A stretch of 64,000 nucleotides of DNA from Lachnospiraceae bacterium (GTDB lineage Bacteria; Bacillota; Clostridia; Lachnospirales; Lachnospiraceae), in the NCBI GenBank assembly GCA_017416465.1, contig JAFQCK010000003.1, forward strand, positions 1-64,000, written 5' to 3'. Positions 52,119-60,651 of this stretch are shown piece by piece (the first letter of the stretch is position 1; each line of letters opens with the position of its first letter). The notes under the pieces are model-generated. The model made no database searches. It was given only the letters and a program-made list of their open reading frames with translations, and was not told the DNA's origin. The translations under genes were made by a program, and so were the position numbers.

Positions 52119-52589
52119 TTATATTTTTATAATTTCCATATAGCAATTATCCATTGCTTTATCATATTGTCTAATATCATACAACCATTCAAACGGTATT
52201 TTAACAATTCCTTCTTTCTTTAATTTTTCCATTACTTGTCCAATGTTAAAATAACCTTGCATCCAACCATAACCTGATAAATATTGACTTCTTTCAAATC
52301 CACATAATCTATCATAATATTTAATTGTATTTCTTTTTAAAAATTTAATATATCTATCTGATAAATGATAATTTTCTTCTTTGTTATTTTCATCATATTC
52401 TGACATTACAAAGGAATTTCCACGAAACAATTCCAACTGCCACATAACTTCACGCATACTATATAACATTCTTGTAGTTTTATTTATAGCAAGCATATAA
52501 TCATTTCTTGTGCCGGGTTCCCAATTTTCCTTGCTACATTTACCGCATTTATAAGCATCTGTATTTATTGTCATTTTATATTTTGCCAT
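52119..52589 (-). CDS. Hypothetical protein, 156 aa
   Basis: ATG 52589 with GGAGG upstream. CGKCSKENWEPGTRNDYMLA near the start, then helical and aromatic-rich. First gene after an AATAAC repeat. Unknown. Confidence 0.65.
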   Translation of the reverse strand: MAKYKMTINTDAYKCGKCSKENWEPGTRNDYMLAINKTTRMLYSMREVMWQLELFRGNSFVMSEYDENNKEENYHLSDRYIKFLKRNTIKYYDRLCGFERSQYLSGYGWMQGYFNIGQVMEKLKKEGIVKIPFEWLYDIRQYDKAMDNCYMEIIKI

Positions 52590-52612
52590 ATTACATAACC
52601 TCCACTTCAAAT

Positions 52613-52630
52613 GTTATTTTACAAGTTATT
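52613..52630 (-). repeat. AATAAC-N6-AATAAC regulatory repeat, 156-aa gene
   Basis: AATAACTTGTAAAATAAC, 23 nt before the start. The centre is the most divergent of the set. Confidence 0.65.
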
Positions 52631-52645
52631 TTTCTTTAACTTTAA

Positions 52646-53086
52646 TTACATATCTAAAAAAGTGATTTCTTTTTCATCAAAATCTACATAATAATTCGCT
52701 TCATTTTCGCAGCCTTTAACAGAACAAATTCCTATAGCTCCGATGCTTGCCCTCTGCCCTAAAATGCTTTTATATTTGTTATGGCATTTAGAACACATTT
52801 CCGCCCAATATGACTGAAATTCTTCCGTGTTATCCTGATAATCGTCAAAAATAATTTTCTTTTTCGCTCTTTTCGGTGCAAATATCATGTGAGTTTTCAT
52901 ATTTGTAACAAGCTTAAATTCTCTTTCAAAAGCAGATTGACAATATATATTTTCTATTCCTAATTCATTAGTAACAATAAAATAATCTGATTCCTTTTTT
53001 GCAAGATATTTTTGCCCTTCTATGAAAATATTGACCGGCTTATATCCTTTGTATTCTGTCACCGTTGTTTTAGCAATAACATCCAT
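52646..53086 (-). CDS. Hypothetical protein with a possible zinc site, 146 aa
   Basis: The C-terminal half holds WAEMCSKCHNKYKS and ICSVKGCENEANYYVDF, four Cys spaced like an HNH-type or ribbon zinc site. The catalytic residues are unclear. The ribosome site is AGGAG. Confidence 0.65.
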   Translation of the reverse strand: MDVIAKTTVTEYKGYKPVNIFIEGQKYLAKKESDYFIVTNELGIENIYCQSAFEREFKLVTNMKTHMIFAPKRAKKKIIFDDYQDNTEEFQSYWAEMCSKCHNKYKSILGQRASIGAIGICSVKGCENEANYYVDFDEKEITFLDM

Positions 53087-53102
53087 TGTGTTGTTTCTCC
53101 TT

Positions 53103-53486
53103 TTAACACAAAATATAACACGGAATAACCGTCATAAACTCTTTTGCTTTTTCCGCTATATTAAGTCTTTGATAATACTTCTTTTCCTCAAACTCAAACC
53201 CTTCGTTGCCCAAGCAAAAATCTTCATAAAATTTTATAGCTCTTAAATTGTGTAAATAATAAGGTTTACCATCATAAACAACGAAACATTTTAAACAATC
53301 AGAATAACCCCAAAGTCCGCAAGAACGCAAAATTGTATGATATTTTATCTGTTCAGATGTTCTCAAATCGTGAAATTTTGTTATTCCTTTAACTACTCCG
53401 CAAGTTTTATCTTTATCATTTTTAACCGTAATTGAATGAGAAGAAAGTTTTACTCTCTTGTTTTCAATTTCACAAATATCCATCAT
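53103..53486 (-). CDS. Hypothetical protein, 127 aa
   Basis: VKLSSHSITVKNDKDKTCGV, beta-rich; LWGYSDCLKCFVVYDGKPYYL later, with one CxxC. Unknown. Confidence 0.6.
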   Translation of the reverse strand: MMDICEIENKRVKLSSHSITVKNDKDKTCGVVKGITKFHDLRTSEQIKYHTILRSCGLWGYSDCLKCFVVYDGKPYYLHNLRAIKFYEDFCLGNEGFEFEEKKYYQRLNIAEKAKEFMTVIPCYILC

Positions 53487-53495
53487 TTTTTCTCC

Positions 53496-53705
53496 TTAAA
53501 TTTGTTTTTCTTCCAACTCTGAAAACTTTTTAATAGCTTCTGAAAACTCATTTGCTGGATATTCAAACTTATCTATTTTATTTGTTTTTTTATTCCAATA
53601 TTTAACATATATCAATATTTCTTTATTCTCCCAATCAACACTTAAAGACATTGAAATATTAAAATCGTTTGTATCATTTACTTTCAAAATCATAGAAATT
53701 TCCAC
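53496..53705 (-). CDS. Hypothetical protein, 69 aa
   Basis: FNISMSLSVDWENKEILIYVKYW, beta hairpins then a helix. Unknown. Confidence 0.6.
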   Translation of the reverse strand: MEISMILKVNDTNDFNISMSLSVDWENKEILIYVKYWNKKTNKIDKFEYPANEFSEAIKKFSELEEKQI

Positions 53706-53722
53706 CCTTTAATGAATATTAA

Positions 53723-53977
53723 TTACATTTGTTCCAACTGCTCTAAAAGCAAGTCATGATAAAACTCTTTCGGATTATCTGTTGTTTCAACCGGATTTTC
53801 CGCCTTTTTTCTCATTTTCAAATATTCTTTATATGGAATACCCATTAAATCTGCTGCGATATGTAAAGCCTTTTTCTTATCTCCGAAGCTCCCGGAAATA
53901 GGCTCATTATTTCCGTCTGCTTTACAAACAAAATATCTTCCACCTTTTTCTTTATTTACTGTATATGTCAATTCCAT
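53723..53977 (-). CDS. Hypothetical protein, 84 aa
   Basis: ELTYTVNKEKGGRYFVCKAD, then FGDKKKALHIAADLMGIPYKEY; beta-beta-alpha, possibly DNA-binding. Unknown. Confidence 0.6.
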   Translation of the reverse strand: MELTYTVNKEKGGRYFVCKADGNNEPISGSFGDKKKALHIAADLMGIPYKEYLKMRKKAENPVETTDNPKEFYHDLLLEQLEQM

Positions 53978-53989
53978 TTTGAATCTCCT

Positions 53990-54316
53990 TTAATATTTCA
54001 ATCTGTGTATCAGATTTGCCATATCTAAACTATTTAAAATATAACCATTTGATTTTTCCAACCAAGATTTAATTTTCACTTCATTTTCCGTTCCAAAATT
54101 TTCAAAATAAGAACAAAGTGTTAAATCTTCAATAAGATAACGAGCATCGTTATCAACAAAGTAAAAATAAATTTCTTCTGCTGCCTTTGTCATTTGTTTA
54201 TCTGTCAAAGCAACACCATAAAGCAGTTCATCAATCATTTTGCCAAAAACGATTCTATTAAATTTATTTTTTGTCTGCCTGACATTAAATTTTGCTCTAT
54301 ATTCATCAAGTGTCAT
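53990..54316 (-). CDS. Hypothetical helical protein, 108 aa
   Basis: TLDEYRAKFNVRQTKNKFNRIVFGKMIDEL; helical. Overlaps the end of the 184-aa gene by 11 nt. Unknown. Confidence 0.65.
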   Translation of the reverse strand: MTLDEYRAKFNVRQTKNKFNRIVFGKMIDELLYGVALTDKQMTKAAEEIYFYFVDNDARYLIEDLTLCSYFENFGTENEVKIKSWLEKSNGYILNSLDMANLIHRLKY

Positions 54317-54860
54317 TTAAAAGTACAACCCTTCTGATTTTCTTTTCGTCTAATCCTATTGTGCTATCAAGCATTTTATTAAGAAAAGAAAATAAATCTT
54401 CTCCCTGAAATTGATGCTCTATTGCATAACTGCAAATATTATCAATCAGTTTTGCCGCTTCTCTGCTAACATTAAAATTATCAATTATGTAATCATAAAA
54501 TTCTTCTATTGTCATTTTTTCTTCATCTCTTATCAAAAGCTGATTTGCAACTGAAACAAGAGTATTTTTTATTTCTTCAGCATCGTCAATTAATGCTCTT
54601 ATACTCTGCGGAACACCTGAATTATTACGATTATTTATCCACATTTCAGCATGGTCATCTGCATCAAAATCATCCGCAAGTTTTTTAAAACCATTAACAA
54701 AATTTTCTTCTGTTCCGTCATACCAAACGGTTTCAATTACATCTTCTCCCTCGGAAGAATAAAATTCAATTTCTCTATAAAAAATACCGTTCTGCTCGTT
54801 TCTTTTATGAATAATTATATCGTTTGCTTCTAAAATATTGATAATTTTTTCTGATAACAT
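54306..54860 (-). CDS. Hypothetical acidic protein, 184 aa
   Basis: ATG 54860 after AGAGG. REIEFYSSEGEDVIETVWYDG, then FKKLADDFDADDHAEMWINN, belongs to a type seen in uncharacterised gut-phage proteins. Unknown. Confidence 0.7.
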   Translation of the reverse strand: MLSEKIINILEANDIIIHKRNEQNGIFYREIEFYSSEGEDVIETVWYDGTEENFVNGFKKLADDFDADDHAEMWINNRNNSGVPQSIRALIDDAEEIKNTLVSVANQLLIRDEEKMTIEEFYDYIIDNFNVSREAAKLIDNICSYAIEHQFQGEDLFSFLNKMLDSTIGLDEKKIRRVVLLNDT

Positions 54861-54880
54861 AATTAACACCTCTATTTTTA

Positions 54881-55123
54881 TTAAACATCCCAAGTAAAGA
54901 AAAACCATAACAGAATTAAAAAGTGTCTTTCTTGTTTATATCCAAACACACCCGGTCTTTTATAATGATGAAAAATCGGATTATTAAACCACTTTTTATA
55001 TGCTTTTTCTCCATTATAAAAATCTTCCCATCCCTTTATAGGTTTAGTACATTTTACAATGTTGACTTTTCCGATTTTCCATGCCTTCAAACCGCACCAA
55101 TAATTATTTTTTTGCTTATTCAT
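54881..55123 (-). CDS. Hypothetical protein, 80 aa
   Basis: Trp/Lys-rich (YWCGLKAWKIGKVNIVKCTK) with a hydrophobic end (FLILLWFFFTW). Unknown. Confidence 0.6.
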   Translation of the reverse strand: MNKQKNNYWCGLKAWKIGKVNIVKCTKPIKGWEDFYNGEKAYKKWFNNPIFHHYKRPGVFGYKQERHFLILLWFFFTWDV

Positions 55124-55124
55124 A

Positions 55125-55661
55125 TTATTTTTTACTCCTTATTTCAAATTGAAGTGCTGCCTTATTTTCAATAAGTTTTACAAGATTTTCTTCATCGCTT
55201 ATATCAGGATATTCAATCAACCTTGTATAACTCATTCCACCGCCACTATAAAGCAGGTTATAAAATTCTTTGTCAAATTCCTCAACGGTCATAAATTTTT
55301 CTTCCGGTCTGTGTAACTGAATACCGGTTAAATGTTCTATTCTAAAATAAATACTTTTGATAAAATCCGCATAAGGTTTTGCCCTTTTTAACATTCTTAA
55401 CAAGTGTTCGCCATAATCAAAACTTGTTGCATACCTACTGCCGATTTTCAATTCAAATTCTCCGGATTCTTTATACGGTTTGTTGTTTTCTTTCATTTTT
55501 TTTGCTTTTTTAATAAATTCTTCCTCGGTGTAAATCCTTGCAGAAAAATCATCTTTCTTTCTTCCGGCATTATCATTATTACAACCGCTGCGGTCAAAAT
55601 GTATCAATCTTCCATCTGATAATTTAACAATTTTTGTTTCAAAAATAATTGTATAACTCAT
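55125..55661 (-). CDS. Conserved-looking phage protein, 178 aa
   Basis: SYTIIFETKIVKLSDGRLIHFDRSGCNNDNAGR then ARIYTEEEFIKKAKKM, a pattern found in uncharacterised gut phage proteins. Mixed alpha/beta, no active-site motif. Ribosome site GAGG. Confidence 0.7.
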   Translation of the reverse strand: MSYTIIFETKIVKLSDGRLIHFDRSGCNNDNAGRKKDDFSARIYTEEEFIKKAKKMKENNKPYKESGEFELKIGSRYATSFDYGEHLLRMLKRAKPYADFIKSIYFRIEHLTGIQLHRPEEKFMTVEEFDKEFYNLLYSGGGMSYTRLIEYPDISDEENLVKLIENKAALQFEIRSKK

Positions 55662-55678
55662 TTTTACAACCTCACATT

Positions 55679-55816
55679 TTAGATTTTTGTATAAGTAATT
55701 ATTTTAACAATTCCCTTTTCAGAAGCTCTTTTTGTTATTAATTCTTCTATTGTTTCAACAATTACAGAAGCCCACACATCATGAATTGTAAAGCCGGTTA
55801 CAATATATTTATTCAT
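55679..55816 (-). CDS. Small protein, 45 aa
   Basis: NKYIVTGFTIHDVWASVIVETIEELI, then a basic end. Its ATG overlaps the stop of the upstream gene (ATGA-like junction). Confidence 0.5.
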   Translation of the reverse strand: MNKYIVTGFTIHDVWASVIVETIEELITKRASEKGIVKIITYTKI

Positions 55817-55998
55817 CACTTAACAACCCTTCCGCAAAAATCCTTTATTTCGCTACACCATTTTTCCGCCTCTGTTAGTTCTGAAAATTCTTCCAAATAT
55901 CGCCCATCAGGTGAAACACAAACATAATTTTCATACAATGGCACATAATAAATAACAATATTGTTTATCTGTTTAATTTTTCGTCTGTTTCTTTTCAT
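55816..55998 (-). CDS. Hypothetical protein, 60 aa
   Basis: KRNRRKIKQINNIVIYYVPLYENYVCVSPDG; basic start, beta strands, helix. Unknown. Confidence 0.55.
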   Translation of the reverse strand: MKRNRRKIKQINNIVIYYVPLYENYVCVSPDGRYLEEFSELTEAEKWCSEIKDFCGRVVK

Positions 55999-56014
55999 TT
56001 AATACCTCGTTTTA

Positions 56015-56209
56015 TTAACAAACAATAATAATAACATCGTTTACAGTATTTATTCTATAAACTTTATTATTAAGATAGTTTCCCACTTTTGACATAAAAT
56101 CATCCCTCTTTATATATGCCATATAACCACAAAAAATTTCTTTATTATCAGCATATATATGAATTGTTGTTTTGTTTGAAATAACTTTTAAAACATCATT
56201 AAGTTTCAT
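56015..56209 (-). CDS. Hypothetical protein, 64 aa
   Basis: KLNDVLKVISNKTTIHIYADNKEIFCGY, small alpha/beta unit typical of short phage proteins. Unknown. Confidence 0.6.
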   Translation of the reverse strand: MKLNDVLKVISNKTTIHIYADNKEIFCGYMAYIKRDDFMSKVGNYLNNKVYRINTVNDVIIIVC

Positions 56210-56225
56210 TTTTTATCTCCTTACT

Positions 56226-56393
56226 TTAAATAATATATTTTCTGATTTCATCATCGGTCATTCCGATAACATTTTTTAAAACAGTTAAAACCGTTGCGTT
56301 ATCTCCTATAAAATTAATAATATATTCAATAGCCGCTTTCAACAAATCTTCTGTTCTGTTTCCTTTTATAAAAAAGAAATTATACTTTTTCAT
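56226..56393 (-). CDS. Hypothetical protein, 55 aa
   Basis: ATG 56393 after GGAGG. Hydrophobic and helical (LLKAAIEYIINFIGDNATVLTVLKNVI in two parts). Unknown. Confidence 0.55.
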   Translation of the reverse strand: MKKYNFFFIKGNRTEDLLKAAIEYIINFIGDNATVLTVLKNVIGMTDDEIRKYII

Positions 56394-56407
56394 TTTTAAT
56401 CCTCCGT

Positions 56408-56530
56408 TTATATTTCGGTTTTTCTGATTATTCGCCAACCCTTACACGGCATATCTGCCCATATTCTGTCACCTTTTTTATAGTCTGTTCCGTCTTTGAT
56501 TTTTTCAATTAAATATATATACTTTTTCAT
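56408..56530 (-). CDS. Small basic protein, 40 aa
   Basis: KKYIYLIEKIKDGTDYKKGDRIWADMPCKGW (two parts). Its stop is followed by GGAGG of the next gene. Confidence 0.5.
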   Translation of the reverse strand: MKKYIYLIEKIKDGTDYKKGDRIWADMPCKGWRIIRKTEI

Positions 56531-56532
56531 TT

Positions 56533-56907
56533 TTAACCTTTTAACCGTTTTTCAATTTTTATCAACAATTCTTTTCTCTGCTCTTTGCAATCATCAACCC
56601 ACCCGGAGTCTATCTCCTGAATATGTTTTATAGTTCTTATTGCATCGTTTTTTAACTCTGTTAACGGATTTTTCCGGATTTCCTCAAACCATTTTTCATA
56701 GCCGTAAAATCCACCGAGTATATCTTCATCAAGTCCATTTAATGAAATATCAACGATTTCAACCATTAACAAAAGTTCATGAACATCAGAGCTTGTTTTA
56801 AATACTGTCTTTATGCAATTTTTTAAAGTTCTTTGTGTTTTTGATATAACAGTCATTAAATCTAATGCTGAATCATTTGTTAAAACCTGATAATCCCAAG
56901 CACCCAT
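56533..56907 (-). CDS. DUF4259-like protein, 124 aa
   Basis: ATG 56907 after AAAGGGG. MGAWDYQVLTNDSALDLM is the DUF4259 start signature (MGAWG..v..nD.a.d). The rest is helical. Function of the family is not known; it occurs in phages and bacteria. Confidence 0.75.
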   Translation of the reverse strand: MGAWDYQVLTNDSALDLMTVISKTQRTLKNCIKTVFKTSSDVHELLLMVEIVDISLNGLDEDILGGFYGYEKWFEEIRKNPLTELKNDAIRTIKHIQEIDSGWVDDCKEQRKELLIKIEKRLKG

Positions 56908-56927
56908 TTTTAAAACCCCTTTTCTCT

Positions 56928-57134
56928 TTATCCTTTTATTTTCCATATTATCGTTAAATCGCCAAGATGATAATTGTTATATGTTGGAACATCAAGTTTT
57001 CTGATACTTCCGGTTTGAAAACAATCTGAAGCACCATAGCTAACACTATAACCATGTTTTTTTAATGTATCGTGAAAAGCGTTAGAAGCTGCCGTCAAAG
57101 CACGAATTAAATTAATTCTTTCTTTATTTTCCAC
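56928..57134 (-). CDS. Hypothetical protein, 68 aa
   Basis: RINLIRALTAASNAFHDTLKKHGYSVSYGASDCF (two parts). Overlaps the start of the DUF4259 leader region. Unknown. Confidence 0.6.
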   Translation of the reverse strand: MENKERINLIRALTAASNAFHDTLKKHGYSVSYGASDCFQTGSIRKLDVPTYNNYHLGDLTIIWKIKG

Positions 57135-57528
57135 AATTAATCACCTCATTTTTCTTTATTGATTCTTTTATAAAATTCTCAATATCTGTTTTATAGTTCA
57201 GGCTGCGAAGGTCAATTTTTCCGTTATTCATAAAATTATAGCTAAAATGACCGTTTATATCTGTATTAGTAAATGAACAAATATACTTTTTGTATTCTTC
57301 CGAAGAAGGATAACAAGAATATTTTTTCTGATATTCAATTTCAAGTTTTGCATTATATTCTGCCGCTTCTCTTGTGTAAATTAAAACGGTGTTGCAGTCA
57401 TTATCTTTTGCATGATAATTCGGATAATAAAGAATCAAGCCATATTTTGAACAAATTTTCGATATTGTCTGTTGTTGTGCCTGATAAATGGGATTTAACA
57501 CATAATTATAATTTCTGTTTTTATTCAT
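57124..57528 (-). CDS. Hypothetical protein, 134 aa
   Basis: NPIYQAQQQTISKICSKYGLILYYPNYHAKDND (two parts), alpha/beta. ATG 57528 overlaps the previous membrane protein gene. Unknown. Confidence 0.6.
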   Translation of the reverse strand: MNKNRNYNYVLNPIYQAQQQTISKICSKYGLILYYPNYHAKDNDCNTVLIYTREAAEYNAKLEIEYQKKYSCYPSSEEYKKYICSFTNTDINGHFSYNFMNNGKIDLRSLNYKTDIENFIKESIKKNEVINCGK

Positions 57529-57685
57529 TTGTTTTTCTTTCCTTCCGGTGTTCAAAAAAGATTCTTATTTTTTCCGCAATCTGATTTTCAAATTTAATAA
57601 GCTTTTTTTCATTTATAAATCCGATTATTACAAGAACAACCGCCAAAAACTCAAAAAATGTTCTGATTATATCCCAAAATTCCAT
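57521..57685 (-). CDS. Small single-pass membrane protein, 54 aa
   Basis: After EFWDIIRT there is one membrane helix (FFEFLAVVLVIIGFI), then a long basic helix (KIRIFFEHRKERK). Holin-like size, but only one helix and no lysis neighbours. Confidence 0.55.
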   Translation of the reverse strand: MEFWDIIRTFFEFLAVVLVIIGFINEKKLIKFENQIAEKIRIFFEHRKERKTNE

Positions 57686-57688
57686 TTT

Positions 57689-57892
57689 TTAATCATCCTT
57701 TTTATAATTTTTCAAAACTTTTTCACCTTGACAAATTCCGCCATATATAAAAAACTCTGTTATTATTGCCTCGGTGCAATCTTTATTTTTAATGATTTCG
57801 TTAAAATGTGATTCTATTTCATCAAAATTATTTGATTCTATACTTTCAAATTCTCCGGTCATCATTTCAAATTCTAATCTGTATGTAGACAT
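57689..57892 (-). CDS. Hypothetical protein, 67 aa
   Basis: ATG 57892 after GGAGG. STYRLEFEMMTGEFESIESNN; a beta-beta-alpha phage protein. Unknown. Confidence 0.6.
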   Translation of the reverse strand: MSTYRLEFEMMTGEFESIESNNFDEIESHFNEIIKNKDCTEAIITEFFIYGGICQGEKVLKNYKKDD

Positions 57893-57902
57893 TTTGCCTC
57901 CG

Positions 57903-58142
57903 TTAATCAAGTAAACCGATTAAAACCCTTTTATATTTCATTATTTCCGCTGCTTTTTCTCTGTTTCTGCTTTTTTCTATTCTGTACCAAGTTTTTAATA
58001 TTAAATCAATTCTGATTATTATATTGTTTATGCTCTGTTTATCGTTGATGATTTCATCAATATAATTTATATACTTTCCGCCTTTGTCGGTTCGTTCCAT
58101 CCATTCCAAAACAGAACGCAATAAAACCAAATCAAAAAACAT
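57903..58142 (-). CDS. Hypothetical helical protein, 79 aa
   Basis: FDLVLLRSVLEWMERTDKGGKYINYIDEI; all helical, basic end. Unknown. Confidence 0.6.
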   Translation of the reverse strand: MFFDLVLLRSVLEWMERTDKGGKYINYIDEIINDKQSINNIIIRIDLILKTWYRIEKSRNREKAAEIMKYKRVLIGLLD

Positions 58143-58143
58143 T

Positions 58144-58404
58144 TTATTCCTTCTTTCTTATTCTTCCGCATTTCGTCATAACGCAACCATAAAGCCATCC
58201 CCTCAAATAGTGGATATTTTCGCAATATTGAATATATTCATTTTTCGCTTCTGCTTTTTCTGATAAATAAATCAAAAAACTTTTATCTTTCTGTTTTAAT
58301 ATAATCGGCTCAATATTAAAATTGATAACAAATGAATTTAAATACCCTTTTATCGCTTCTTCTTCCGGCTCTGTTAATTTATAGCTATGTTTTGATACCT
58401 TCAT
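58144..58404 (-). CDS. Hypothetical protein, 86 aa
   Basis: KVSKHSYKLTEPEEEAIKGYLNSF; alpha/beta. It touches the next gene (stop/start adjacent). Unknown. Confidence 0.6.
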   Translation of the reverse strand: MKVSKHSYKLTEPEEEAIKGYLNSFVINFNIEPIILKQKDKSFLIYLSEKAEAKNEYIQYCENIHYLRGWLYGCVMTKCGRIRKKE

Positions 58405-58426
58405 TTTAACCCTCCATTTTTCCGGA

Positions 58427-58786
58427 TTAGCTCCAAATAAAACAAATTGCTTCTATTTTTTCAAGCTCTTCTTCAATAGCTTTTAAATATTTTAATTCGC
58501 TTGTTTGCTGCCATTGTTCAACAAGATTTTTGATGATTTCAATATCAATTTTTGCACCGTCAAAAATATAGTTACAACAAAAATTATATAATTTTCTTTC
58601 TGAAGGCTTGAAAATGCCGTTTTTATCGTTAATCTTCAAACATATTGCTTCAGGGTGTTTTTTTGCGTATGCTTTTATCAAATTTATATTACTTGTGTTT
58701 AAATCATCATTAGCTTCCGGGCAACCGTTAAAAATATGATTTGTTACCGCTTCAATATTTGCTTTTAATTCAATGCTATTTTTCAT
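58427..58786 (-). CDS. Hypothetical protein, 119 aa
   Basis: ATG 58786 after GGAGGG. IELKANIEAVTNHIFNGCPEANDDL, helical, with Cys at several positions. Unknown. Confidence 0.6.
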   Translation of the reverse strand: MKNSIELKANIEAVTNHIFNGCPEANDDLNTSNINLIKAYAKKHPEAICLKINDKNGIFKPSERKLYNFCCNYIFDGAKIDIEIIKNLVEQWQQTSELKYLKAIEEELEKIEAICFIWS

Positions 58787-59112
58787 TTTAAACCCTCCGC
58801 CCATTCAATCAAAATAATATCTTCTGTTTCGCCTGATTCATACAAAAGAACATCTATTTTATTTTTTTGCATCCATTTAATTAATTGATTAGTTGAAAAA
58901 TTTTTGTTATGTTTCTTGATTCTGATTTTTATTGAATATTCACCGTTAACCGCTGCCGAAGCCGTCACCGGTTTAATTTTATAAAAATAATAGTTTTTAA
59001 TCGCTTTTTCTGTTGCTTTTGCGTGACTTTTATATGTTTTTTCAGTCAATTTAAATAACATCTTGCTTGACATAATTTTTTTATCTTTTAAAAAAGTAAA
59101 AATATTTTTCAT
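58783..59112 (-). CDS. Hypothetical basic protein, 109 aa
   Basis: LFKLTEKTYKSHAKATEKAIKNYYFYKIKP (two parts); Lys-rich with a C-terminal beta unit. Overlaps the next start by 4 nt. Unknown. Confidence 0.6.
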   Translation of the reverse strand: MKNIFTFLKDKKIMSSKMLFKLTEKTYKSHAKATEKAIKNYYFYKIKPVTASAAVNGEYSIKIRIKKHNKNFSTNQLIKWMQKNKIDVLLYESGETEDIILIEWAEGLK

Positions 59113-59126
59113 ATTTTCCGCCCTCT

Positions 59127-59330
59127 TTACTTGTCATATAAATAATAATGTATAAATGTATCAATAGTCATCGGATTTTCTAAAACATAATTATTAAACG
59201 GATGAATTAATTTGTTTTTTGTTTCAATCTCTATCAATCCATTTTTTAAAATGATTCTATCTTCTCCGATTCTACATTCTCCCTTCTTTTCTAATCGTTC
59301 CAAAACCTTAAAACCGTGTGCAATATCCAT
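59127..59330 (-). CDS. Hypothetical protein, 67 aa
   Basis: HGFKVLERLEKKGECRIGEDRIILKNGL (two parts). First gene after an AATAAC repeat, 12 nt upstream. Unknown. Confidence 0.6.
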   Translation of the reverse strand: MDIAHGFKVLERLEKKGECRIGEDRIILKNGLIEIETKNKLIHPFNNYVLENPMTIDTFIHYYLYDK

Positions 59331-59342
59331 TTTAAAACCTCT

Positions 59343-59360
59343 ATTATTTATTTAGTTATT
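59343..59360 (-). repeat. AATAAC-N6-AATAAT regulatory repeat, 67-aa gene
   Basis: AATAACTAAATAAATAAT, followed directly by the ribosome site AGAGG. Confidence 0.7.
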
Positions 59361-59738
59361 TTTCAATTCTTCCGCCCTCATTGCTTCAAGCTCTTCAACA
59401 AGCGGATTAAAAACTGAATAATCCAAACCGTAATATTTTAACCATTTGTTCAGATGGTCAAGTGTTGCGTATGTTACAGCCGGATAAAATGTATTTTCTA
59501 TTGCCTGATTAGCAAAACGCAAAAACGCTTCACAAATCAAACTTTTGTTTGTTCGTTTTTTGTTTGTCAACAGATAATGCAGCTTGCTTCTTCCGTTGCC
59601 TCCGTTGGTGTGTCTGTATTCAATATCAAACACATTAAAAATCATATCGTTTAAATAACCGGTATTTATTTTGTTTGTTGCAGTATTTAAAAAATAACTG
59701 TTTAACGCTTCAAATGTTTTATTTTTATTTGTCATCAT
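59352..59738 (-). CDS. Hypothetical protein, 128 aa
   Basis: EYRHTNGGNGRSKLHYLLTNKKR, then helical. Phage-like, unrecognised. The stop lies within the AATAAC repeat. Confidence 0.65.
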   Translation of the reverse strand: MMTNKNKTFEALNSYFLNTATNKINTGYLNDMIFNVFDIEYRHTNGGNGRSKLHYLLTNKKRTNKSLICEAFLRFANQAIENTFYPAVTYATLDHLNKWLKYYGLDYSVFNPLVEELEAMRAEELKNN

Positions 59739-59770
59739 TTTGTTTTTCCGCCCTTCTTTTATTCTGTTGT

Positions 59771-60055
59771 TTAATATTTATCTGATTGAAATTTATAATA
59801 TTTTTCATGTTCTAAAGCCTGATAATATGCTTCATTTAATTTATAATAACATTCGGCTTTTGTTCCTAAACTGAAGCTTATTTGTTTATAGCCTTCGTGC
59901 GTGTGTTTCTTTTCTGCATTATTATAAAAGTGTAAAATATAACTATATTTTCCATACGCAAAATAAGGTTTGACTTCCGCAATAAATCCGGCTTCATTCA
60001 GATTTTCTTCAATTTCTGCCGCCCTGCATCGTAAATTATTTATTGTAACATTCAT
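59771..60055 (-). CDS. Hypothetical protein, 94 aa
   Basis: ATG 60055 after GGAGG. Helix (NLRCRAAEIEENLNEAGF), then beta hairpins, then a helix. Unknown. Confidence 0.65.
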   Translation of the reverse strand: MNVTINNLRCRAAEIEENLNEAGFIAEVKPYFAYGKYSYILHFYNNAEKKHTHEGYKQISFSLGTKAECYYKLNEAYYQALEHEKYYKFQSDKY

Positions 60056-60071
60056 TTTGTTATATCCTCCG

Positions 60072-60413
60072 TTAGTTGTTTTTAAATACTGAATAAAATT
60101 CTGAATAATAAACTTCAAGCATAAAATCAAATGATAAACTAATCAATTTGTAAATTTCATCAATATAATTATTAATATCTAATTCATTTGATTTAATTGA
60201 CATTAAAGCTAATTTAATAACGGCTTCAGGGTATTTATGAAAAATTGCTCTATTGTCTGCTTCATATATTGTAATTGTATTAAAAAAATCATTGATTGAA
60301 TCATTAAAATTATTTTCGTTTACTTCGTCATAGTCGCCGCCGAGGACTCCCTTCTCGGTGTACTCATTGATTAAATAATTTTTGTATTCTCTAATTTCAT
60401 TTGTCATAAACAT
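60072..60413 (-). CDS. Hypothetical acidic protein, 113 aa
   Basis: TNEIREYKNYLINEYTEKGVLGGDYDEVNENN (two parts); acidic and helical. AGAGAGG upstream of ATG 60413, and an AATAAC repeat beyond. Unknown. Confidence 0.65.
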   Translation of the reverse strand: MFMTNEIREYKNYLINEYTEKGVLGGDYDEVNENNFNDSINDFFNTITIYEADNRAIFHKYPEAVIKLALMSIKSNELDINNYIDEIYKLISLSFDFMLEVYYSEFYSVFKNN

Positions 60414-60439
60414 AATATAAAACCTCTCTTTATTGTACT

Positions 60440-60457
60440 GTTATTTTATTAGTTATT
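60440..60457 (-). repeat. AATAAC-N6-AATAAC regulatory repeat, 113-aa gene
   Basis: Perfect consensus copy, 26 nt before the start; touches the stop codon of the next gene. Confidence 0.75.
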
Positions 60458-60621
60458 CAACAATAATAATATACTTCGTTTAATATTTCAGAATAAATTA
60501 TATTATCTTCGTTTGTTACCTGCTGATTATAAATACAGTATTGAATACCACTATAAAAAGATATACAGAGCATTAATATAATACTTGTAATTATAACCGT
60601 TATTTTGATATACTTTTTCAT
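60457..60621 (-). CDS. Small signal-peptide or membrane-anchor protein, 54 aa
   Basis: KKYIK, then ITVIITSIILMLCISFYSG (a membrane helix), then an acidic external part. AGAGG upstream, directly after an AATAAC repeat. Confidence 0.55.
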   Translation of the reverse strand: MKKYIKITVIITSIILMLCISFYSGIQYCIYNQQVTNEDNIIYSEILNEVYYYC

Positions 60622-60633
60622 TTTGTTACCTCT

Positions 60634-60651
60634 GTTATTTATTTAGTTATT
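60634..60651 (-). repeat. AATAAC-N6-AATAAC regulatory repeat, 54-aa membrane protein
   Basis: AATAACTAAATAAATAAC, 12 nt before the start at 60621. Confidence 0.7.

Noticed and set aside
57521..57685. Holin
   Set aside because: Size and a single membrane helix would be compatible, but it lies far from the cell-wall hydrolase and many unrelated small membrane peptides occur in this element.
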